Shown here one piece after another: positions 50,937 through 59,801 of a DNA stretch of 64,000 bases; the stretch's first letter is position 1, and each line of letters starts with the position of its first letter. A program made the translations under genes and the position numbers. The notes beneath the pieces are model-generated. The model had not been told where the DNA came from, ran no database searches, and worked only from the letters and a program-made list of their open reading frames with translations. This DNA is from Bacillus nakamurai (GTDB lineage Bacteria > Bacillota > Bacilli > Bacillales > Bacillaceae): the NCBI RefSeq assembly GCF_001584325.1, contig NZ_LSAZ01000041.1, positions 186,001-250,000 of the forward strand, in the 5' to 3' direction.

Positions 50937-52249
50937 AAACGCAGCATTTAATAGACGCGATTGAAATGGCGGATTCGTACAAGCGCTACGGCAAGGTGAA
51001 ACGCGTTATCGGGCTGATGATTGAATCGAAAGGGCCCGAAAGCTCGATCGGAGACGTTTGTCTGATCTATCCGAAAGGCCGGGCCGGAAAAGCGATTAAA
51101 GCTGAGGTTGTAGGCTTTCAGGATGAAAGTATTCTATTAATGCCCTATCTGGAAGCAGCCAGTATTGCACCGGGAAGCATTGTGGAGGCTACAGGCGAGT
51201 CACTTCGCATTAAAGTGGGAGCAGGACTGATCGGGCAAGTAATCGACGCATTCGGCGAACCGCTTGACGGAAAGGCGCTTCCGAAAGGCTTATCCCCGGT
51301 ATCAACGGAACAGCCGCCGCCAAATCCGATGAAACGGCCGCCGATCCGGGAAAAGATGGGTGTCGGTGTGAGGTCGATTGACAGCCTGTTGACTGTAGGA
51401 AAAGGACAAAGAATCGGTATTTTTGCCGGAAGCGGAGTCGGAAAAAGCACTCTGATGGGAATGATTGCGAAGCAGACGGAAGCCGACTTAAACATTATCG
51501 CTCTTGTCGGTGAACGGGGCCGCGAGGTGCGGGAATTCATTGAGAAAGATTTAGGCGCAGAAGGCCTGAAACGATCTATCGTCGTTGTCGCTACATCTGA
51601 CCAGCCCGCCTTGATGCGGCTGAAAGCGGCATATACGGCCACCGCCATTGCAGAATATTTCCGCGACAAAGGGCAGAATGTGATGTTTATGATGGATTCT
51701 GTCACGAGGGTGGCGATGGCTCAGCGGGAAATTGGACTGGCTGCCGGCGAACCTCCGACGACAAAAGGGTACACGCCTTCAGTGTTCGCTATATTACCTC
51801 GTTTATTAGAACGAACAGGCGCCAATGAACAGGGTACGATAACAGCCTTTTATACCGTTCTCGTTGACGGGGATGACATGAACGAACCCATTGCAGATAC
51901 GGTCCGGGGGATTTTAGACGGGCATATCGTTCTCGATCGGGCGCTTGCCAACAAAGGTCAGTTTCCGGCTGTGAATATACTGAAAAGCATCAGCAGGGTC
52001 ATGTCAAACATTTCGGAAAAACAGCATTTAGATGCGGCAAACAAATTCCGCGACCTTCTGTCAACTTATCAAAACTCTGAAGATCTCATTAATATCGGAG
52101 CATACAAAAGAGGGTCATCAAGAGAAATTGATGAAGCGATTCAGTTTTACCCGCAGCTTATTCAATTTTTAAAGCAAGGCACAGAAGAACCGGCTCAATT
52201 GGAAGAAAGTATCGCGGCATTGAGGAGTTTGACAGGAAAAGAGGAATAA
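50933..52249 (+). CDS. fliI: Flagellar export ATPase FliI
   Basis: Hexameric F1-beta-like ATPase that powers delivery to the export gate. Walker A GSGVGKSTLMGM, Walker B region NVMFMMDSVTRVAMAQRE, and the family segment GEPPTTKGYTPSVF. 438 aa. Start codon overlaps the fliH stop (ATGA). Confidence 0.97.
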   Translation: MKTQHLIDAIEMADSYKRYGKVKRVIGLMIESKGPESSIGDVCLIYPKGRAGKAIKAEVVGFQDESILLMPYLEAASIAPGSIVEATGESLRIKVGAGLIGQVIDAFGEPLDGKALPKGLSPVSTEQPPPNPMKRPPIREKMGVGVRSIDSLLTVGKGQRIGIFAGSGVGKSTLMGMIAKQTEADLNIIALVGERGREVREFIEKDLGAEGLKRSIVVVATSDQPALMRLKAAYTATAIAEYFRDKGQNVMFMMDSVTRVAMAQREIGLAAGEPPTTKGYTPSVFAILPRLLERTGANEQGTITAFYTVLVDGDDMNEPIADTVRGILDGHIVLDRALANKGQFPAVNILKSISRVMSNISEKQHLDAANKFRDLLSTYQNSEDLINIGAYKRGSSREIDEAIQFYPQLIQFLKQGTEEPAQLEESIAALRSLTGKEE

Positions 52250-52252
52250 AAC

Positions 52253-52696
52253 GTGGCGTATCAATTCAGATTTCAAAAGCTGTTGGAATTAAAGGAAAAT
52301 GAAAAAGACCAATCATTATCAGAATATCGGCAATCGGTATCTGAATTTGAAACGGTAGCTGAGAAACTATATAAAAATATGAGCAAAAAAGAATTGCTGG
52401 AAAAAGATAAAGAATCAAAGCTGAGAACCGGAATGAGTGTTCAAGAAATGAGACACTACCAGCAATTCGTTTCAAATCTTGAAAACACCATTTATCATTA
52501 CCAAAAGCTTGTCATCATGAAAAGAAATGAAATGAATGAGAAGCAGGATCAGCTGACAGAAAAAAACATTGAAGTGAAGAAATTTGAAAAAATGCGTGAA
52601 AAACAGTTTAATATGTTCGCTCTTGAAGATAAAGCTGCAGAAATGAGAGAAATGGACGATATTTCAATTAAGCAGTTTATGATTCAGGGGCATTAG
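52253..52696 (+). CDS. fliJ: Flagellar export chaperone FliJ
   Basis: Coiled-coil stalk like the gamma subunit of F1, fits into the FliI ring. 147 residues, nearly all helical and charged; FRFQKLLELKENEKDQSL at the start is the family pattern. GTG start at 52253, three bases after fliI, with GAGGAAT before it. Confidence 0.93.
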   Translation: MAYQFRFQKLLELKENEKDQSLSEYRQSVSEFETVAEKLYKNMSKKELLEKDKESKLRTGMSVQEMRHYQQFVSNLENTIYHYQKLVIMKRNEMNEKQDQLTEKNIEVKKFEKMREKQFNMFALEDKAAEMREMDDISIKQFMIQGH

Positions 52697-52707
52697 GAGC
52701 GAATGAG

Positions 52708-53316
52708 ATGTCCGGTAAAGAAAAGGAATCTGGAAAGTTTGGTTCAATCCTGCTTTTTATCATTATTCCGCTGATTTTCCTGATCATCGTAGCAAGCATT
52801 GTGCTTTGGGCTGCCGGCGTCGATGTGATGAAGCCGATTCAGGAAACAGCCGCTAAAACGCCTGTTTTGAAACAACTGGTTCCTGAAACGAAAGAAAGCA
52901 AAAATGCGGCGGAGAAGCAGCAGGAAGACAGAACGGCTTCGCTTGAAAAAACCATCAAGGAACAGAAAAGCGAAATTAACATTTTAAATAAAGATTTAGA
53001 CACGAGCAAATCAGAAATAGACAGCCTGAATCAGAAAATCCGTTCACTGAAGCAGGAAGCTGAAGAACAGAAGAAAAAAACGGACGAAACGGCAAAGACC
53101 GCTTCAGATTCAGCTGCCAAAAAAGATAAAATAATCAATATTTATAAAAGCATGGACAGCGGTAAGGCAGCGAGTATCATTACACAGCTAAAGGAGAAGG
53201 AAGCGCTCGATATTTTAAACGGGTTAAGTAAAAAGCAGCTTGCTGAAATCTTGACGAAAATGACTCCTGAACAAGCGGCTAAATATACAGAAAAAATATC
53301 CGCTGATGAAAAATAG
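52708..53316 (+). CDS. ylxF: YlxF, MotE/MgtE-N-like membrane protein
   Basis: 202 residues: a short N-terminus, one membrane helix at about 15-35 (ILLFIIIPLIFLIIVASIVL), a coiled coil (about 65-130) and a C-terminal domain with IYKSMDSGKAASIITQLKEK and LSKKQLAEILTKMTPEQAAK, which resembles the MgtE N-terminal/MotE fold. In some other bacteria MotE is a chaperone for a motor protein. Exact role in Bacillus is not known to me. Between fliJ and fliK. Confidence 0.85.
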   Translation: MSGKEKESGKFGSILLFIIIPLIFLIIVASIVLWAAGVDVMKPIQETAAKTPVLKQLVPETKESKNAAEKQQEDRTASLEKTIKEQKSEINILNKDLDTSKSEIDSLNQKIRSLKQEAEEQKKKTDETAKTASDSAAKKDKIINIYKSMDSGKAASIITQLKEKEALDILNGLSKKQLAEILTKMTPEQAAKYTEKISADEK

Positions 53317-53328
53317 GGGTGATGTAAA

Positions 53329-54699
53329 TTGAAGCTGCTTGAATTAACGGGAAACCGCATGCAGACGGCGCAAAACAGCAATGTAAAGGCAAATCAAAAC
53401 AGCTTAGGTTTTTTTCAGAATTGGCTCCTGTCTGAAATCACTTCTCCTCAGCAGCCGGGAGAAGAGACGAAGACAGACGATAAAGCGCTGAAGGATGCCC
53501 TTTCGAAAATCGGCGATTGGCTGAAGGCCGGTCCGGAAGAAAAAGAACAGCAATTGGAACAGCTGCTGCAGTCGGTAAAAACGCTTGAAGGAAAGCAGAC
53601 AAATGAAACCGTCCTGCCTTTATTAAACAAGCTTGCTCAAACTGTTGAAGCGATGTTAGCCAAACAGCAGAATGAGGAGAAGCCTGTCATCCAAAATCCA
53701 CAGCCTTCAACGGAGGAACAGGAATCCGGGCGTGATGCGATTGAGTCTGGACTTCTTTTCATCCAAGGCGCTCTGTGCCAGCTTCTGCAGCATGAACAAG
53801 AGCTGCCCGACAGCACTCAGGCACAGGCAGTTTATCAAGAAGGCAGCCGTTTATTGGATGCTTTGAAAAACCAAGGTGTTCCGGATCGCCTGATTCAAGA
53901 TCTGCAGCAGACATTATTTCCGAAAAATGAATCGGTATCTAAGCTCTATACAATGTCGGCAGCTGAACTGAAAAGCTTTCAAAGCGTCATCGAGCAGCTC
54001 ACCGGCCTTTCTAAAAAAGGAACGAAGGAATGGAATATGGCTGAGACGGAGCTGAAAGCGCTCGTGTTATCTCAATCATCTGATTCGTCTCAAGAGTTCG
54101 GCAGGCAAATGCCGGAATCAGCGGGAAGAACGGAAAAGGCGAACAGCGGCGCGGCCGCTCCGATAAAGGCGGCAGACAGCAAATACGCTCCGCATATGCT
54201 GTTTACCGGAAACCGAAGCCTTGCTGGTATACAGCAATCAGCCATCGGGACAAGCGAACAGCAAAGTCCCGACAATAAACCTTTGGCTGATCAAGTCATC
54301 AGCGGCTGGAAGCAGATGAAATATACGCCTTTCGGGAAATCAACCGGCAGCTTTACGATTCGTCTGAATCCGGAAAATCTCGGATTTGTCACAATTAAGG
54401 TAACGAATGAAAACGGAATGTTTCAAAGCAAAATTATTGCATCAAGCCAATCTGCAAAAGAGCTGCTGGAACAGCATCTTCCTCAGCTGAAACAATCTCT
54501 CCCGAATATGTCGGTGCAAATCGACCGTTTCACCGTCCCGCTTCAAAGTGCTGATCAGCAGCCGGTCTACGGACAGCTGGCCGATCAGCAAAAACAGCAG
54601 CACCAGGGGCAGAGAGAGCAGAGGCAAAAGCAGCAGTCAAGTGATTTCGGAGATATGCTGGAAGAGCTTTCTCTTCATGAAATGGAGGAAGAAAATTGA
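53329..54699 (+). CDS. fliK: Hook-length control protein FliK
   Basis: Measures hook length and triggers the FlhB specificity switch. The long Gln-rich N-terminal part varies greatly between species. The conserved C-terminal domain (about 335-410) has GSFTIRLNPENLGFVTIKV and AKELLEQHLPQLKQSL. TTG start at 53329, after AGGGGTGATG. 456 aa. The stop overlaps the flgD start. Confidence 0.92.
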   Translation: MKLLELTGNRMQTAQNSNVKANQNSLGFFQNWLLSEITSPQQPGEETKTDDKALKDALSKIGDWLKAGPEEKEQQLEQLLQSVKTLEGKQTNETVLPLLNKLAQTVEAMLAKQQNEEKPVIQNPQPSTEEQESGRDAIESGLLFIQGALCQLLQHEQELPDSTQAQAVYQEGSRLLDALKNQGVPDRLIQDLQQTLFPKNESVSKLYTMSAAELKSFQSVIEQLTGLSKKGTKEWNMAETELKALVLSQSSDSSQEFGRQMPESAGRTEKANSGAAAPIKAADSKYAPHMLFTGNRSLAGIQQSAIGTSEQQSPDNKPLADQVISGWKQMKYTPFGKSTGSFTIRLNPENLGFVTIKVTNENGMFQSKIIASSQSAKELLEQHLPQLKQSLPNMSVQIDRFTVPLQSADQQPVYGQLADQQKQQHQGQREQRQKQQSSDFGDMLEELSLHEMEEEN

Positions 54700-55121
54700 C
54701 ATCAGTGAACTCAGCTGCGGCAAGCAGCCCAACGTCTAAAAGCGCCACCGCCGCAAACAGCAGCACGAATTTAGGAAAAGACGAATTTCTGAAGATTTTA
54801 ATGACGCAAGTCCGGAACCAGGACCCGCTCAATCCGGTTGATGATAAAGAATTTATCAGCCAGATGGCGACATTTTCTTCATTAGAACAAATGATGAATC
54901 TGAATAAGACGATGACAAGCTATGTGGAAAACCAAGACCCGTTTACGATGTATGTAAACTGGATCGGCAAAAATGTGACATGGAGCGACAGCGACGGGAC
55001 GGAGCAAACAAGCCCGGTCAATTCAGTAAAACATTCAAACGGCAATTATGTGCTCGTTCTCGAAAACGGTAAAGAGGTCAGTCCGTGGAATGTCACAGCC
55101 GTAAGCCAAACTTCTAAATAA
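54696..55121 (+). CDS. flgD: Hook cap protein FlgD
   Basis: Scaffold for hook assembly. N-terminal signature LGKDEFLKILMTQVRNQDPLNP, then DDKEFISQMATFSSLEQM. Only 141 residues; it lacks much of the C-terminal Ig/tudor-like part of longer enterobacterial FlgD, as is usual in Bacillus. TTG start at 54696 (TTGA overlap with the fliK stop) with GGAGGA before it. Confidence 0.94.
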   Translation: MTSVNSAAASSPTSKSATAANSSTNLGKDEFLKILMTQVRNQDPLNPVDDKEFISQMATFSSLEQMMNLNKTMTSYVENQDPFTMYVNWIGKNVTWSDSDGTEQTSPVNSVKHSNGNYVLVLENGKEVSPWNVTAVSQTSK

Positions 55122-55146
55122 AAAGGAACCTAGGGGGAATTTTGAC

Positions 55147-55923
55147 ATGTTACGTTCATTATATTCTGGTATCAGCGGGATGAAAAACTTTCAAACAAAA
55201 CTTGATGTAATCGGCAATAATATCGCCAACGTCAATACAGTGGGCTTTAAGAAGAGCCGTGTCACCTTTAAAGATATGATCAGCCAAACGGTAGCCGGCG
55301 GTTCGGCAGTTACCAATTCAAAGCAGATCGGTTTAGGTGCTGCCACTTCTTCTATTGATGTCGTCCATGCTACAGGGGCGCCTCAATCAACCCAGATTAA
55401 AAGTGACCTGGCCATTAACGGAGACGGCTACTTTCAAATTAATACCGGGTCAGGAATCGCTTATACACGGGCCGGGAATTTCGGGAAGGACAATGACGGA
55501 AATATTGTCACAACCGATGGTTACTACCTTGAAAAAATCGGCGGCGGCAAAATTAATATTCCTACTGATGCGAAAGATTACAGCATCGGCCCGGACGGCA
55601 ACGTTACATACACTGATTCAGGGGATCAAGTCCACAATGCGGGACAAATCGGGCTTGTCACTTTTCCAAACAGTGACGGCCTTGAAAAAATCGGGGGCAA
55701 CCTCTACGGACAATCTTTAAGTTCGGGAGCACCGAGCGCAGTCAGCATTCCGGGGGAGAATGGCACCGGTAAGCTTCTGCCGGGCTATCTTGAAATGTCC
55801 AATGTTGATTTAACAGATGAATTTACCGAAATGATCGTTGCTCAGCGCGGTTTCCAATCAAACTCAAAAATCATTACGACATCAGATGAAATCCTTCAGG
55901 AGCTGGTTAATCTGAAACGGTAA
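55147..55923 (+). CDS. flgE: Flagellar hook protein FlgE
   Basis: Hook subunit (called flgG in old B. subtilis papers). N-terminal LYSGISGMKNFQTKLDVIGN and NNIANVNTVGFKKSR, C-terminal MIVAQRGFQSNSKIITTSDE, the hook/rod family ends. 258 aa. Followed by an unusual G-rich hairpin before swrD. Confidence 0.95.
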   Translation: MLRSLYSGISGMKNFQTKLDVIGNNIANVNTVGFKKSRVTFKDMISQTVAGGSAVTNSKQIGLGAATSSIDVVHATGAPQSTQIKSDLAINGDGYFQINTGSGIAYTRAGNFGKDNDGNIVTTDGYYLEKIGGGKINIPTDAKDYSIGPDGNVTYTDSGDQVHNAGQIGLVTFPNSDGLEKIGGNLYGQSLSSGAPSAVSIPGENGTGKLLPGYLEMSNVDLTDEFTEMIVAQRGFQSNSKIITTSDEILQELVNLKR

Positions 55924-55962
55924 GGAGGGAGGAGAGGCGGTTAGACCGCTTCTCCGGATTTT
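55922..55962 (+). promoter_or_regulatory. Shine-Dalgarno plus hairpin before swrD
   Basis: A strong AAGGAGGGA (55922-55930) is followed at once by a 10-base-pair hairpin, GGAGAGGCGG (55931-55940) with CCGCTTCTCC (55946-55955), 5-base loop, then GGATTTT and the swrD ATG. Without the fold the ribosome site is about 32 bases from the start; with it the gap is about 7. The hairpin may bridge the two, or may hinder translation or transcription. Confidence 0.65.
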
Positions 55963-56178
55963 ATGATTAAAGTCACCCGTTTAAACGGCCAGCCTTTTAC
56001 GCTTAACGCGCTGTTCATCGAGCAGATTGAGTGCTTCCCGGATACTACGATTACGCTGTCCAACGGCAAAAAGTTCGTAGTTAAGGAAACGGAAGATGCA
56101 GTGCTGGAAAAGGTCATTTCGTTTTATCACAACATACAAATATTTTCACTGGATCAGGGAATAGAGGAAGAAGAATGA
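55963..56178 (+). CDS. swrD: Swarming motility protein SwrD (FlbD family)
   Basis: 71-residue FlbD-type protein reported in B. subtilis to raise flagellar motor power, needed for swarming. Sequence [20 protein letters not shown] with the family's short beta-rich core; ends in acidic EEEE-like residues (GIEEEE). No signal peptide or membrane helix. The frame has a stop at 55942-55944, so ATG 55963 is the only start. Overlaps fliL by 4 bases. Confidence 0.93.
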   Translation: MIKVTRLNGQPFTLNALFIEQIECFPDTTITLSNGKKFVVKETEDAVLEKVISFYHNIQIFSLDQGIEEEE

Positions 56179-56594
56179 AGAAAAAATTAGTCATCATTAT
56201 GCTGATTATTTTAGTTGTCATTGCCGGCCTCGGAGCGGCAGCGTATTTTGTCGTAAGCGGAAATTCCGAGAAAGACAAAAAGCCGACAATTGATGAAGTC
56301 GTTGCAGCTACTGTGTCTGTAGATGATATAACGACAAACTTAAAGTCAAACACTATCATCCGCATTGGAATCAAGCTTGAAACAGACTCATCAAAAGCGA
56401 AGGAAGAACTTGAAAAACGCGATTTTCAGGTAAAGGACAACATTATTTCCATTTTAGCTGATACAAGCGCCGACGAGATTGAGGGAGATAAAGGAAGAGA
56501 AGCGTTTAAAAATACATTAAAAGAGAAAATAAACAGCTATCTCCAAGCAGGAAAAGTTCAGAAAGTGTACATAACCTCCTTTAATCTGCAATAA
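56175..56594 (+). CDS. fliL: Flagellar basal-body protein FliL
   Basis: Stator-associated membrane protein. One N-terminal membrane helix (about residues 6-29; [20 protein letters not shown]), then an extracytoplasmic domain similar to stomatin-type folds. 139 aa. ATG overlaps the swrD stop; GAGGAAGAAG lies before it. Confidence 0.94.
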   Translation: MKKKLVIIMLIILVVIAGLGAAAYFVVSGNSEKDKKPTIDEVVAATVSVDDITTNLKSNTIIRIGIKLETDSSKAKEELEKRDFQVKDNIISILADTSADEIEGDKGREAFKNTLKEKINSYLQAGKVQKVYITSFNLQ

Positions 56595-56627
56595 AAACGA
56601 ATTTGACAGAATACGGAGGTGAAGAAA

Positions 56628-57626
56628 ATGTCAGGAGAAGTTCTCTCCCAAAATGAAATCGACGCATTGCTTTCTGCTATATCAACGGGTGAGGCGGATG
56701 CGGAAGAACTGAAAAAAGAAGAAAAAGAGAAAAAAGTAAAGGTATATGATTTTAAACGGGCTCTCAGGTTCTCTAAAGATCAGATACGGAGTTTAACCCG
56801 GATACATGATAACTTTGCGAGACTTCTCACAACACACTTTTCTGCAAAGCTCAGAACTTATATTCACATATCTGTCAGCTCAGTTGACCAGGTGCCGTAT
56901 GAGGAGTTCATCCGATCAATACCGAACATGACGATCTTAAATTTATTTGACGTCCATCCGATGGAAGGCAGAATAATGATGGAAGTCAATCCTACCATCG
57001 CATACGCCATGCTTGACCGCGTCATGGGCGGCATCGGAATCACCCATAATAAGGCGGAAAATCTCACGGAAATTGAAACGAATATTATTTCTAATTTATT
57101 TGAAAATGCACTGGGCAATTACAAAGAAGCTTGGCAATCTATTGCCGATATTGATCCTGAAATGACAGAATTTGAAGTGAATCCTCAATTTGTGCAAATG
57201 GTTTCACCTAATGAAACTGTCGTTGTGATTTCACTCAATACGCAAATCGGTGAAATCAGCGGTGTCATCAATCTTTGTATTCCGCACGTTGTGCTTGAGC
57301 CGATTATACCTAAGCTTTCCGTTCATTATTGGATGCAATCTGAACGGAATGAAGCAAAGCCGGAAGAAACGAAGTCTCTTGAAAAGCGCATCATGACGGC
57401 TCAAATTCCTGTTGTGGCTCTATTAGGCGCTTCTGAACTGACAATAGAAGAGTTTTTAAGTTTAGAAGTCGGGGACTGTATTACTCTAGACAAATCAGTG
57501 ACTGCTCCTCTTACTGTATTGGTCGGAAACAAACCGAAATTTTTAGGGCAGGCCGGCCGGGTGAATCGTAGACAGGCAGTGCAAATTTTAGATCACGACA
57601 TAAGAGGTGAACAAGATGAACAATAG
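56628..57626 (+). CDS. fliM: Flagellar motor switch protein FliM
   Basis: Switch subunit that binds phosphorylated CheY. N-terminal CheY-binding motif LSQNEIDALLSA, a middle CheC-like domain (about 45-235; GGIGITHNKAENLTEIE) and a C-terminal FliN-like domain (about 245-332). Start at ATG 56628 (332 aa) after GGAGGTGA; a GTG at 56619 lies in the ribosome site. Overlaps fliY by 11 bases. Confidence 0.97.
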   Translation: MSGEVLSQNEIDALLSAISTGEADAEELKKEEKEKKVKVYDFKRALRFSKDQIRSLTRIHDNFARLLTTHFSAKLRTYIHISVSSVDQVPYEEFIRSIPNMTILNLFDVHPMEGRIMMEVNPTIAYAMLDRVMGGIGITHNKAENLTEIETNIISNLFENALGNYKEAWQSIADIDPEMTEFEVNPQFVQMVSPNETVVVISLNTQIGEISGVINLCIPHVVLEPIIPKLSVHYWMQSERNEAKPEETKSLEKRIMTAQIPVVALLGASELTIEEFLSLEVGDCITLDKSVTAPLTVLVGNKPKFLGQAGRVNRRQAVQILDHDIRGEQDEQ

Positions 57627-58743
57627 ATTATCTCAAGATGAAATCGATGCTCTTCTTAATGGCGGCAGTCAATCGGAGGAGTCTGAACAGCCCGGCATGA
57701 ACTTGTCTGAGCTGGAGCGTGATGCGATCGGGGAAATCGGGAACATTTCATTCGGCAGCTCGGCCACGGCGCTTTCCACTCTTTTAAATCAAAAAGTGGA
57801 CATTACAACGCCGAGTGTGACCGTCATTTCAAAAAGCAAAATCAGCGATGAATTTCCTCATCCGTATGTTGCGATTGAAGTGAATTATACAGAAGGTTTT
57901 GACGGCAGCAATTTGCTTGTCGTCGAGCAAAACGACGCGGCGATCATTGCTGATCTGATGATCGGAGGGGACGGCAAAGGCGCTGACCCTTCTCTCGGTG
58001 AAATCCACCTGAGCGCCGTACAGGAAGCGATGAACCAAATGATGGGATCGGCGGCAACGTCTATGTCGACCGTATTCAGTAAAAAGATAGATATTTCTCC
58101 GCCGCGGGTTGAACTGCTTGATGTAACAGAAGAAAAAGGCACAGACAGAATACCTGAGGATGATTTGCTCGTAAAAGTTTCATTCCGCTTAAAGGTCGGT
58201 GAATTAATAGATTCGAGTATTATGCAGCTTTATCCGATCACGTTTGCGAAAGATCTGATCGCAGAGCTGATGAATAGGGATGAAGCTCAAGAAAGTAATC
58301 AGGTTTCAGAACCGCAGGAAACGTACGAGGCGCAGCCGGAACCGGCTGTTCAGCATGAACCGCAGCCAAAACCGGAACAGCAGGCGCAGAAGAGACAGGG
58401 AACCGCCAAAAAAGATGCACCTGTTCAAGTAGCGCCGGTCGAATTCCAAGCGTTTGATCAAAACGACGCGGCCCACGCTACCAGAAATAACCTTGATATG
58501 CTGATGGATATTCCGCTTTCCATTACGGTGGAGCTTGGCAGAACGAAAAGAAGCGTCAAGGAGATACTTGAACTTTCTGCGGGAAGTATTATCGAGCTTG
58601 ATAAGCTTGCGGGTGAACCCGTTGATATTTTAGTCAATCAGCGGATCGTAGCCAAAGGCGAGGTAGTTGTAATAGAAGAAAACTTCGGCGTAAGAGTCAC
58701 TGATATTTTAAGTCAGGCAGACCGCCTTAACAATTTAAAATAA
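57616..58743 (+). CDS. fliY: Switch protein and CheY-P phosphatase FliY
   Basis: Combines a switch role (FliN domain) with CheY-P hydrolysis. N-terminal CheY-binding motif LSQDEIDALLNG; then a CheC-type phosphatase domain with two active-site repeats (ERDAIGEIGNISFGSSA and AVQEAMNQMMGSAAT); a Gln/Pro/Glu-rich linker (about 220-265); and a C-terminal FliN domain (about 285-375; LDMLMDIPLSITVELGRTKR). ATG at 57616 after AGAGGTG; 375 aa. Confidence 0.96.
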   Translation: MNNRLSQDEIDALLNGGSQSEESEQPGMNLSELERDAIGEIGNISFGSSATALSTLLNQKVDITTPSVTVISKSKISDEFPHPYVAIEVNYTEGFDGSNLLVVEQNDAAIIADLMIGGDGKGADPSLGEIHLSAVQEAMNQMMGSAATSMSTVFSKKIDISPPRVELLDVTEEKGTDRIPEDDLLVKVSFRLKVGELIDSSIMQLYPITFAKDLIAELMNRDEAQESNQVSEPQETYEAQPEPAVQHEPQPKPEQQAQKRQGTAKKDAPVQVAPVEFQAFDQNDAAHATRNNLDMLMDIPLSITVELGRTKRSVKEILELSAGSIIELDKLAGEPVDILVNQRIVAKGEVVVIEENFGVRVTDILSQADRLNNLK

Positions 58744-58770
58744 CCGAACAATAGAGGAGAGAAATAGATT

Positions 58771-59133
58771 ATGGCACACAGAATTTTAATTGTAGACGAT
58801 GCAGCATTTATGAGAATGATGATTAAGGATATTCTAGTGAAAAACGGTTTTGACGTCGTGGCAGAAGCATCAGACGGAGCGCAGGCCGTTGAAAAATTCA
58901 AAGAGCATTCACCTGACCTGGTGACAATGGACATTACAATGCCGGAAATGGACGGAATTACGGCTTTAAAAGAAATCAAACAAATCGATCCGCAGGCGAA
59001 AATCATTATGTGTTCTGCCATGGGCCAGCAGTCAATGGTTATTGACGCGATTCAAGCAGGCGCAAAAGACTTTATCGTGAAACCGTTCCAGGCAGACCGC
59101 GTGCTTGAAGCAATTAATAAAACATTAAGCTAA
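58771..59133 (+). CDS. cheY: Chemotaxis response regulator CheY
   Basis: 120-residue single receiver domain. Phosphorylation site Asp54; acidic pair Asp9-Asp10; Lys104 in VKPF; Ser82 at the switch position. In Bacillus CheY-P favours counterclockwise rotation and running. It sits next to its target FliM and its phosphatase FliY. GAGGAGAG lies before the ATG. Confidence 0.98.
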   Translation: MAHRILIVDDAAFMRMMIKDILVKNGFDVVAEASDGAQAVEKFKEHSPDLVTMDITMPEMDGITALKEIKQIDPQAKIIMCSAMGQQSMVIDAIQAGAKDFIVKPFQADRVLEAINKTLS

Positions 59134-59147
59134 AGGGTGTACGACTG

Positions 59148-59801
59148 TTGAAAAAGAGTCATGGTTTACTAGCTTTGATTTGTTGTTTCGTTTTACTCAA
59201 TGTACATCCGTTCGCTGCTTTTGCAGCGGAGTCTGACAATTCCACTGTCAACGAATGGTTTGACAAACAATCAACAAACAAAACAGAGAAAAAAAGCGAT
59301 AAAACGAAACAAACGGCTGATGATGAGATAGGGGATGCTTCTGCATCTTCTGTCTCAGCTTTTGATTTTGTGAAAATGATTGCAGCGCTGTTATTTGTCA
59401 TTCTGCTGATCTATGGATTTGTCAAACTGATGAATAAAAGAAACCGCCTGCTAAAGCCGTTTCAATATGTGGAAAATATCGGCGGAACCTCAGTCGGCCA
59501 AAACCGTTCGGTGCAGCTGATTAAAGTCGGAAACAGCGTATTGGTAGTCGGCGTCGGCGATACAATCCAGCTCTTAAAAGAAATTGAAGATGAAAAAGAG
59601 CGAGAGGCGATATTGCGCCAATATGAAGAGGCGATGTCCTCTAAGATGGAATGGCCTAAAATTGTGAGTCCGCGTAAGGATTCAGAGAAAAAGCCTCAAA
59701 CCATGCTCCCGTCGTTTTCAAAAGCGTTAAAAGAGCAGCTGAACGAACTGAAACAAAACCGTTCTGAAGGAAAGAAGAAAGGCCCGTATCATCATGAATG
59801 A
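59148..59801 (+). CDS. fliZ: Flagellar export protein FliO (FliZ)
   Basis: Helps assemble the FliP ring. N-terminal signal-peptide-like helix (GLLALICCFVLLNVHPFAAFA), a charged outside part, a membrane helix at about 75-92 (KMIAALLFVILLIYGFV) and a cytoplasmic tail with QNRSVQLIKVGNSVLVVGV, the FliO family motif. TTG start at 59148 after AAAGGGTG. 217 aa. In Bacillus the gene is named fliZ. Confidence 0.93.
   Translation: MKKSHGLLALICCFVLLNVHPFAAFAAESDNSTVNEWFDKQSTNKTEKKSDKTKQTADDEIGDASASSVSAFDFVKMIAALLFVILLIYGFVKLMNKRNRLLKPFQYVENIGGTSVGQNRSVQLIKVGNSVLVVGVGDTIQLLKEIEDEKEREAILRQYEEAMSSKMEWPKIVSPRKDSEKKPQTMLPSFSKALKEQLNELKQNRSEGKKKGPYHHE

Noticed and set aside
51145..51705. 186-residue minus-strand open frame inside fliI
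   Set aside because: Shadow of the conserved ATPase gene; no domain recognised.
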